Below, piece after piece: positions 7,059 to 12,448 of a DNA stretch of 12,448 bases. The position numbers and the translations under genes were made by a program. The notes below the pieces were generated by a model. The model saw only the letters and a program-made list of their open reading frames with translations. It had not been told where the DNA came from and did not search any database. The DNA comes from JAWLEP01 sp964553045 (GTDB lineage: Bacteria; Fermentibacterota; Fermentibacteria; Fermentibacterales; JCC-6). The DNA lies in the NCBI GenBank assembly GCA_964553045.1, contig CAZKJG010000036.1, positions 1-12,448 of the forward strand. The letters are read 5' to 3'. Numbering within the stretch: position 1 is the stretch's first letter; the number at the start of each line of letters is the position of its first letter.

Positions 7059-8237
7059 TTGAGCAGGTATGCGCTGATGACTGCGATTGCCGTTGCGGCC
7101 CTTGCGGCCGAAGCCGACATTCCCGACTACAGCCTGGAATGGGAGCGCTTTCTCACGGTCGGGGAGCCGCGGGTGGAGAGGATCCTCGGGTCTGCCGTCT
7201 CCGGGGATGGGATGACGGCCCGGTGCGTTGCCCTCACGCCCTCCGGAGGGCTTCTCGTTGCCGAAGCGCACCTGGGTGAGGACGGTGCTGCGCCGAGCCT
7301 CGACATCGTGGCAGAGATGGAAGCCGGCGGGTGGACCGTCGGATGCATGCCGGACTACGACCGGGTGGCTGCGGTCGGGGCCGCGAAGGATGGCACGGCC
7401 GTTCTCCTTGTCTGCGACGCCGGGGATCTGAGCAGTATGGATACACTCGAGCTCGAAGGTGTCCCGGGCGAGGCGGAGGCGGTCGAGTACCTGGCAATGG
7501 AGCCTCTGGGCACCGGCGCCGTCCTGGTGGGAGGCGTATCGGAGACCGGGTTCGGTGCTGGGCATTTCCTCATCGCCGCGGACATCGATGCCGGCACGGA
7601 GTGGACTGCGCGGCTTCCCGTGGAGGAGGATGCCTACGGGCGCATGGAGCTGTGCGCTCTGGAAGACGGCGGCGCTGCTGCGGCGGTCGGCGGCTGGCCG
7701 CCCTCGAGGTCCTTCTCCGTTCACCGGATTGGGCCGGCAGGCGCTTCTCTATGGAGCAGAAAGGTGGAGGTGGATGCGGACTGCACGGTCGGCCTGAACC
7801 GGCTGGCCGCCATGCCCGACGGGGGGATACTCTGCATCGGGGAGAAGGGGCTTCGCGGCGAGAGCGTCCACGGCATGCTGATCCTGCTGGGACCGGACGG
7901 CGACGAGGTCTGGCGGGCCGAGCCCTGGTACCTGGACCATTCCGCCCTTCACGCGGCTCTGCCGGCGGGAAGGCGCACCCTGCTCCTGTGCGGCTGGATG
8001 GCCATGAGCGGACCGAACATCACGGAGGTTGGTGAGAGGGACGTCTTGCTGGCCTCGCTTGACCCCGAGTCGATGGAGCTGACCGGAGCGCGTCTGGAGG
8101 CTGCCGGGCAGCAGGTTCCGGGCGTCGTGGTCCCGTGCGACGACGGTGCGGTTGTGGTTCTGGGTATCGACGGTGGTCTCGAAGGGCAGGGAAGGCTGTT
8201 CGTCGGCAGGGCGCTTCTGCGGGCCGGCCGCGAATGA
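7059..8237 (+). CDS. Exported beta-propeller-like protein, function unknown
   Basis: A 392-residue protein with a signal-like start (MSRYALMTAIAVAALAAEA). The TTG at 7059 is chosen because GGAGAG lies 5 bases upstream and it includes Arg3 before the hydrophobic run; an ATG at 7077 would remove the basic residue. The rest shows about six repeats of roughly 50 residues, each with a hydrophobic strand, a DG or PDG turn and often a closing Trp: AALEDGG-type turns near 200-212, SVHRIGPAGASLWSRKV (220-236), LAAMPDGGILCIG (249-261), LILLGPDGDEVW (274-285), LLASLDPESMELTG (330-343) and CDDGAVVVLG (360-369). This is the pattern of a WD40-like or PQQ-like propeller. No catalytic or metal motif is seen. 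It follows the DNRLRE gene in the same direction after a long gap, so an operon is unlikely. Confidence 0.7.
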   Translation: MSRYALMTAIAVAALAAEADIPDYSLEWERFLTVGEPRVERILGSAVSGDGMTARCVALTPSGGLLVAEAHLGEDGAAPSLDIVAEMEAGGWTVGCMPDYDRVAAVGAAKDGTAVLLVCDAGDLSSMDTLELEGVPGEAEAVEYLAMEPLGTGAVLVGGVSETGFGAGHFLIAADIDAGTEWTARLPVEEDAYGRMELCALEDGGAAAAVGGWPPSRSFSVHRIGPAGASLWSRKVEVDADCTVGLNRLAAMPDGGILCIGEKGLRGESVHGMLILLGPDGDEVWRAEPWYLDHSALHAALPAGRRTLLLCGWMAMSGPNITEVGERDVLLASLDPESMELTGARLEAAGQQVPGVVVPCDDGAVVVLGIDGGLEGQGRLFVGRALLRAGRE

Positions 8238-8353
8238 CGGAGAAGCGCCCGTGAGCCGTGCTGGAGCGCCGGGTCTTCGCTGAGTATGTATTCCGGAAGG
8301 TATAAGCGCTGAGGGGGAGGCCGCAGGCGGTGTACGAACCGCGGGAGGGACCC

Positions 8354-11014
8354 ATGGGAGCCGACGGAAGCCGGAACTGGCACGCCCTGGACGAGCAGAC
8401 ACTGCTGCAGACCACGGGGTCCGGGGAGCAGGGGCTGGAGGAGGGCGAGGTTCCCCACCGGCTGGAGCAGTTCGGCAGCAACGTCCTGGAGGCGCCCGAG
8501 GAGAACACCGTCGTAAAGGTGCTGGCCCACCAGGTGCACAACCCGCTCATCTACCTGCTGATGGGTGCGGCGGCCCTGTCGCTGGCCACCGGCCACTCCC
8601 TGGACGCAGCCGTCATCCTGGCCGTGGTGGTTCTCAACACCATCCTGGGAGCGGTTCAGGAGTGGAAGGCCGACAGGGCCATGGAGGCCCTGCACGAGCT
8701 GGCCGTGCCCCATACCCGGGTGCTGCGGGACGGCCGGCCGCGGAAGGTCTCCTCGGAGGAGGTCGTTCCGGGGGACGTCCTCCTGCTGGAGACCGGCGAC
8801 AGGGTGTCGGCGGACGCCCGGGTGCTGAGCAGCACCGAGCTTCACGCCGACGAGTCGGCCCTTACCGGGGAGAGCGAGCCGGTCTTCAAGAGGCCGGGAG
8901 TGCTTCCGCCGGATGCCCAGGTGGGCGACAGGACGAACATGGTCTGGATGTCTTCGGCCGTCACCGCCGGAAGGGGCCGGGCGGTGGTGGTGTCCACCGG
9001 CATGGATACCGAGCTGGGCAGGATCGCCGGGGCGGTGAGGAGCACGGGCAGTGAGCAGACGCCGCTGCAGCGGCGGCTCTCCCGGCTGGGGCTGGTGCTG
9101 GGCGTGGGCGGCGTCGTGCTGGCCTTCCTGGTGTTCCTTCTGGGCATCTTCAAGGGCTACGCCCTGGGGGAGATGGCCCTGTTCGCGGTGGCGGTTGCGG
9201 TGTCGGCTATTCCCGAGGGGCTGCCGGCGGTTATCAGCGTGACCCTGGCCCTGGGGGTCCAGCGCATGGCGCGCCGGAACGCCGTGGTCAGAACGCTTCC
9301 GGCGGTGGAGACCCTGGGGTCCACCACCGTCATATGCTCCGACAAGACGGGCACCATAACCCGCAACGAGATGACGGTGACCCACCTGTGGACCCTCTCC
9401 GGCGAGGCAGACGTGTCCTCGAAGAGCATCCGTCCGGGGAAGGGAATGTCCTCCGGGGACATGGAGATGCTTCTGAGGATCGGGGTCCTGGGCAGCAACG
9501 CCGTGGTCTCCGGGTCGGGGGGCGCCAGCGGGTCGCCCACGGAGGCCGCCATCGTCATGGCGGCCCTCAGGGGCGGCCTGGTCGCCCCCGGGCTGAGGAA
9601 GCTCTCGCCGCGCCTGCACGAGATCCCCTTCAGCAGCGAGCACAAGTACATGGCGGCCCTGCACCGCCTGGAGGGCGCGTCCGCTCCCACGGCCTGCGTC
9701 AAGGGGGCTCCGGACAGGGTGCTGGGCTTCTGCGACAGGATCCTGCTGGACGGAAGGGTCGAGCCGCTGGACGGGGACTGGCGGGCGGCTGTGGAGGAGG
9801 CGATCGATTCGTTCGGGGGGCAGGCCCTGAGGGTGGTTGCCGGCGCCTGGAGGGAGATGCCGGAGGGCACCGAGCGGCTGGACAGGGAGGATGTGGAGAG
9901 CGGGCTGGTCCTGGCGGGCCTGTGGGGGATGGTGGACCCACCGAGGCCGGAGGCGGTCCGGGCCATAGCCGACGCGCAGAGCGCCGGAATTCGGGTGGTG
10001 ATGATAACGGGCGACCACGCCGGCACCGCCGCCGCCATAGCCCGGCAGGCCGGAATTACCGACGGCGGGGAGAGGGTGATGACCGGCCGGGAGCTGGACG
10101 GCCTCCCGGAGGGGGAGCTGGAGGAGCTGGCCGGGGACACGCCGGTCTACGCCCGCGTCTCGCCTGCGCACAAGCTGGGAATACTCAGCGCGCTGAAGCG
10201 CCTGGGCCAGATAGTGGCCATGACGGGGGACGGGGTGAACGACGCCCCCGCCCTGAAGGGCGCCGACATCGGAATAGCCATGGGAATGTCCGGCACCGAG
10301 GTGGCCAGGGAGGCCTCGGACATGATCCTCACCGACGACAACTTCGCCACCATCGTCCACGCGGTGGAGGAGGGGAGGACCATCTTCGCCAACCTCCGGA
10401 GGGTGGTCTTCTTCCTGCTGACCACCAACCTCGGCGAGATACTGACCCTGGCCGCGGCCCTGGTCATCGGCCTGCCCCTGCCGCTCACCGCCGTGATGGT
10501 GCTGTGGATAAACCTGGTGACAGACGGCGCCTGCACGCTGCCCCTGGGAATAGAGCCGCGCCACGGAAACGTCCTGAAGAGGCCGCCCCGGCCCCCCGAT
10601 GCCGGGGTGCTCAACCGAAGCCTGATAACCCGGGTGCTGGTGCTGGCGCCGATAATGGCCGCGGGCACCCTCTGGCTGTTCTCGCGGGGGCTGCAGACGG
10701 GCACCGAGGCTCACGCCAGGACCATGGCCTTCGTGGCCCTGGCGGCCTTTCAGTGGTTTCATGCCCTGAACGCCCGCTCCTCTTCCTCCTCGCTGTTCTC
10801 CATAGGCGTGTTCAGCAACCTGTGGCTCTGGGGCGGCATCGGTCTGGCCGTGGTCCTGCAGGTTCTGGCGGTCCACACACCGGTGGGCAGGGGCCTGTTC
10901 GGCATAGAGGCGCTCTCACTGGGCGACTGGGGCCTGATCGCCGCTGTGGGGAGCGTCATACTGGTGGCCGACGAGCTGCTCAAGCGGACCGGGATCTACG
11001 GCTCCTCGCCCTGA
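8354..11014 (+). CDS. P2-type cation-transporting ATPase (Ca2+-ATPase-like)
   Basis: Inner-membrane pump of the P-type ATPase superfamily, 886 residues from ATG 8354; a GGGAGGGA sits 3-5 bases upstream, better than the GTG at 8330. Domains in order: N-terminal cation-ATPase segment (1-70), actuator domain with TGES (171-174), M4 with IPEGLP (286-291), phosphorylation motif CSDKTGT (Asp330), nucleotide-binding KGAPD (450-454), hinge TGDH (552-555), MTGDGVNDAP (624 on), and six C-terminal helices. Ca2+-site residues of SERCA are kept: Glu of IPEGLP, Asn692 and Glu695 in TTNLGE, and Asn720, Thr723, Asp724 in NLVTD. M6 continues as GACTLPLG instead of the common GLPALALG. M8 has FQWFHALNARS. Ca2+ or Mn2+ is the likely ion, but monovalent transport cannot be excluded. 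It is transcribed alone and converges on the next gene. Confidence 0.92.
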   Translation: MGADGSRNWHALDEQTLLQTTGSGEQGLEEGEVPHRLEQFGSNVLEAPEENTVVKVLAHQVHNPLIYLLMGAAALSLATGHSLDAAVILAVVVLNTILGAVQEWKADRAMEALHELAVPHTRVLRDGRPRKVSSEEVVPGDVLLLETGDRVSADARVLSSTELHADESALTGESEPVFKRPGVLPPDAQVGDRTNMVWMSSAVTAGRGRAVVVSTGMDTELGRIAGAVRSTGSEQTPLQRRLSRLGLVLGVGGVVLAFLVFLLGIFKGYALGEMALFAVAVAVSAIPEGLPAVISVTLALGVQRMARRNAVVRTLPAVETLGSTTVICSDKTGTITRNEMTVTHLWTLSGEADVSSKSIRPGKGMSSGDMEMLLRIGVLGSNAVVSGSGGASGSPTEAAIVMAALRGGLVAPGLRKLSPRLHEIPFSSEHKYMAALHRLEGASAPTACVKGAPDRVLGFCDRILLDGRVEPLDGDWRAAVEEAIDSFGGQALRVVAGAWREMPEGTERLDREDVESGLVLAGLWGMVDPPRPEAVRAIADAQSAGIRVVMITGDHAGTAAAIARQAGITDGGERVMTGRELDGLPEGELEELAGDTPVYARVSPAHKLGILSALKRLGQIVAMTGDGVNDAPALKGADIGIAMGMSGTEVAREASDMILTDDNFATIVHAVEEGRTIFANLRRVVFFLLTTNLGEILTLAAALVIGLPLPLTAVMVLWINLVTDGACTLPLGIEPRHGNVLKRPPRPPDAGVLNRSLITRVLVLAPIMAAGTLWLFSRGLQTGTEAHARTMAFVALAAFQWFHALNARSSSSSLFSIGVFSNLWLWGGIGLAVVLQVLAVHTPVGRGLFGIEALSLGDWGLIAAVGSVILVADELLKRTGIYGSSP

Positions 11015-11047
11015 GCCCCGGGGGTAACCGGGAAGCGGTCCGGTGGC

Positions 11048-11067
11048 GCCTCCGGCCGGGTGGAGGC
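11048..11067. terminator. Hairpin between convergent genes, weak terminator candidate
   Basis: GCCTCC (11048-11053) pairs with GGAGGC (11062-11067) around an 8-base loop, in the 52-base space between the ATPase stop and the stop of the minus-strand gene. No T-run follows on either side. Confidence 0.25.
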
Positions 11068-11786
11068 TACGTCTCCCGGCTCAGGGGTCCGAAATCGTCG
11101 AAGACGAAGGGGAGGATCTCGGGCTCGGGTATCTCGAAGCCCTGTACCGTACAGGACAGAAAGACCACCAGCAGGCCCGAGGGATGCAGCAGGACCCTCT
11201 CTATGGAGAAGTCGTACACGGGCACCTCCATCACCGGGTTCTCTTCGCTTTGCATCAGCTCTGTGGATTCGCTTCCGGCGGCGCTGGTGAGATTCAGCCG
11301 GCAGGTGCGGGGGTGCATTCCGTGGTAGACCTCCGTGGTGTCTGCGGGGGCCTCGAAGAGGTCGACCGAGTAGAGGCCGGGAGGGAGGCCGTCAACACTG
11401 TCGTCGAAGCGGAAGCTCCTCGTCTCCGCCTCCGGCGGCGAGTCCAGCGCGGGGTACTCCAGAAAGACCCCCGTATCGCCCCGTGAGATGCCGTATGCGG
11501 CCAGAAGGCTGTCGCTGGATGCGAGGTGCTCTTGCCTGAGATCGGCGGGGGCCGCCGACAGGGTCTGGTCGACACGCCGAAGGCTCTCCGCCAGACTGTC
11601 GGCGCCGGTGTCGAGGACATGGATCTCGCAGTAGGGAAAGGCGCTTCCCTCGTATACGCCCGAGAGCGAGTACGCCAGATACCCTCCCCCCTCCGAGAAC
11701 CCGATCACCTGCAGCAGGGGGCGGGCGGAAACCCCGCCGGCCGTCAGCAGCACCAGAAGCGCCGCCGCTGCCGTTGCGACTCTCAT
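11067..11786 (-). CDS. Secreted protein, DUF2259-like
   Basis: A 239-residue exported protein. The start at 11786 is preferred to an in-frame ATG at 11810 because GGAGG lies 5 bases upstream and the signal peptide then begins correctly (MRVATAAAALLVLLTAGGVS, cut near ARP). The first mature segment, VIGFSEGGGYLAYSLSGVYE followed by GSAFPYCEIHVLDT, matches the hallmark opening of the DUF2259 predicted secreted proteins, where an F-S-x-D-G-x-Y-x-A-F pattern precedes GSGFPYA-x-I-x-VID. The middle (60-120) is helical and Ala/Leu/Ser-rich; the C-terminal half is strand-rich and acidic, ending EPEILPFVFDDFGPLS. Function is unknown; the opening resembles a single propeller blade. It is convergent with the ATPase and separated from the upstream region by about 480 bases. 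Confidence 0.75.
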   Translation of the reverse strand: MRVATAAAALLVLLTAGGVSARPLLQVIGFSEGGGYLAYSLSGVYEGSAFPYCEIHVLDTGADSLAESLRRVDQTLSAAPADLRQEHLASSDSLLAAYGISRGDTGVFLEYPALDSPPEAETRSFRFDDSVDGLPPGLYSVDLFEAPADTTEVYHGMHPRTCRLNLTSAAGSESTELMQSEENPVMEVPVYDFSIERVLLHPSGLLVVFLSCTVQGFEIPEPEILPFVFDDFGPLSRET

Positions 11787-11844
11787 GGAATCCTCCCTCC
11801 GGTATGGCATCTCCGGTTTGCTCTGCCTTCAAGGAATGGCGGAT

Positions 11845-11875
11845 CGGCCCGCCGGGGTCAAACGCCGACGGGCCG
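11845..11875. repeat. Imperfect hairpin, CGGCCCG/CGGGCCG
   Basis: Seven paired bases (11845-11851 with 11869-11875), one mismatch, then three more pairs around a 9-base loop. It lies in the upstream leader of the minus-strand DUF2259-like gene. No T-run follows on either strand, so its role is unknown. Confidence 0.35.
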
Positions 11876-12002
11876 GACGAAGACGGGGTACTCGCCGCCT
11901 GAATTGACGATCGGTCCCACCACCTGCATCACATGGCGCAATCACCGACCGGAGCGGATCGGACGAGTCGAGGCGGCCATGCGGACCGGAAGGCACCGCA
12001 TG

Positions 12003-12016
12003 GGTTTCGCGAAACC
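12003..12016. promoter_or_regulatory. Perfect 14-bp palindrome, operator-like
   Basis: GGTTTCGCGAAACC is identical to its reverse complement. The half-site CGAAACC recurs at 12046-12052, where GGGTTTCG (12002-12009) and CGAAACCC (12046-12053) also form an 8-bp inverted pair. It lies 254 bases before an efflux-type adaptor gene, the kind often governed by TetR- or MarR-type repressors; no regulator gene is in the window. Confidence 0.35.
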
Positions 12017-12170
12017 GGCTGCCGCCTGACATCTGTCTCCATGTTCGAAACCCGTCTCCATGCGATGGAACAAACCAGGAAAAGACGAGTAGAAGCGTAG
12101 GAGTATAGGAAACCGAATTCAGCATAAGAGCAAATTCAAGACCGAGAGCAGGTCGCGCTTCCTCGATGCG

Positions 12171-12216
12171 CAGACGTTACTTTCGAGCGTCGAGACCGAC
12201 TGTTTCCGAACGTCTG
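12171..12216. repeat. 8-bp inverted repeat CAGACGTT / AACGTCTG
   Basis: Perfect 8-bp arms (12171-12178 and 12209-12216) separated by 30 bases, ending 53 bases before the adaptor ATG. It could be a regulator site or a leader hairpin, or chance. Confidence 0.25.
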
Positions 12217-12269
12217 TCGACTTCCACAACAGCAAAGGCGCGCATTCACCTTGCGACTGAAAGGGCCAA

Positions 12270-12448
12270 ATGAAACGCTACAATGTCATCGGTGCTGCGG
12301 TGGTGCTGGCAGTCGTCGTCGTCGTGGTTGTGGTATTCGGTCGTAGATCGGCGTCGTCGGCGGGGTCACAGAGACAGAGACCACGGCCGCTTGTAGAGGC
12401 TGAGATTGCTGGTGTGGAGACCATAGAGAATTCTTTCGATCTGACGGG
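12270..12448 (+). CDS. Periplasmic adaptor (membrane fusion protein) of an efflux system, N-terminus only
   Basis: Only the first 59 codons are in the window. The ATG at 12270 follows AAAGGG by 4 bases. The product starts MKRYNVIGAA and continues as a long Val-rich membrane anchor (residues 6-23), then a basic, Ser-rich linker (GRRSASSAGSQRQRPRP), then the first strand of the mature protein, PLVEAEIAGVETIENSFDLT, ending in TG. The pattern of a V-x-A-x-x-A/V opening strand followed by I-x-x-S-F-x-L-T-G is that of HlyD/RND and MacA-type adaptors, which bridge an inner-membrane pump to an outer-membrane channel. The pump gene would be expected to the right. The uninterrupted run of Val (nine of ten residues near 14-22) is unusually monotonous. 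Confidence 0.7.
   Translation, partial: MKRYNVIGAAVVLAVVVVVVVVFGRRSASSAGSQRQRPRPLVEAEIAGVETIENSFDLT

Larger units (their letters stand above)
11787..12269. other. Intergenic region with palindromes, upstream of the efflux adaptor gene
   Basis: No firm gene. It serves as the upstream region of both the minus-strand DUF2259-like gene and the plus-strand adaptor gene. It holds a hairpin (11845-11875), a perfect 14-bp palindrome (12003-12016) and an 8-bp inverted repeat (12171-12216). The minus strand 11858-11929 encodes a 23-residue, coding-looking fragment (MQVVGPIVNSGGEYPVFVRP then VGV) with no extension upstream. From about 12040 composition becomes less GC-rich. Confidence 0.5.

Noticed and set aside
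8301..8306. TATAAG as a -10 box for the ATPase gene
   Set aside because: No acceptable -35 hexamer lies 16-18 bases upstream, so a promoter cannot be supported.
7949..10876. Very long minus-strand open frame (975 codons) opposite the P-type ATPase
   Set aside because: Shadow of the ATPase gene: high GC leaves the antisense frame open, and the translation is rich in Gln, Gly, His, Arg and Pro without recognisable motifs.
9334..11328. 664-codon plus-strand frame overlapping the ATPase
   Set aside because: Out-of-frame shadow with extremely Arg/Gly/Pro-rich product; the ATPase frame carries all family motifs.
11829..12125. 98-codon minus-strand ORF
   Set aside because: Product looks random, and another minus-strand frame in the same place has better codon character over 11858-11929.
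1..12448. CRISPR arrays, tRNA or rRNA genes
   Set aside because: No regularly spaced direct repeats were seen, and no tRNA- or rRNA-like sequence was recognised by eye; a covariance search was not possible.

Overview
The window looks like a piece of a GC-rich, Gram-negative bacterial chromosome from a draft or metagenome assembly: it contains a run of 100 N, several secreted proteins with Sec-type signal peptides, and the start of a periplasmic adaptor gene at the right edge. No gene identifies the phylum. A short C-terminal tail on one secreted protein (TFGSIKALFR) and a DUF2259-like secreted protein would fit an uncultured FCB-type or similar lineage, but that is a guess.

Region 1 (1-2957) is mobile and visibly AT-richer than the rest. 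It starts inside an IS3-family OrfB transposase with an intact D-D(35)-E triad and the right terminal repeat just after its stop. A complete half-size ABC exporter follows. On the far side, on the opposite strand, is a diverged remnant of a related IS: its last 36 or so orfB codons, interrupted by a stop, plus its right end. The exporter is therefore bracketed by two inward-facing IS right ends. Between the exporter and the remnant lies the C-terminal tail of an unidentified minus-strand gene.

Region 2 (3288-5795) is a compact operon of three overlapping genes: a CPBP-like membrane protein whose usual EE pair is QQ, a condensation-fold acyltransferase of the alcohol acetyltransferase type with HxxxDG, and a zinc-ribbon membrane protein of DUF6320 type interrupted by the assembly gap. 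The overlaps suggest translational coupling and a shared job at the membrane, probably acylation or ester chemistry, substrate unknown.

Region 3 (5961-8237) has two exported proteins: a small DNRLRE-type beta protein and a beta-propeller-like protein with a TTG start. The roughly 490-base space between them has no confident gene.

Region 4 (8354-11786) has a P2-type cation ATPase with most Ca2+-site residues, convergent with a DUF2259-like secreted protein. Region 5 (11787-12448) is an intergenic stretch with a perfect 14-bp palindrome, followed by the N-terminus of an RND/ABC efflux periplasmic adaptor that runs off the window.
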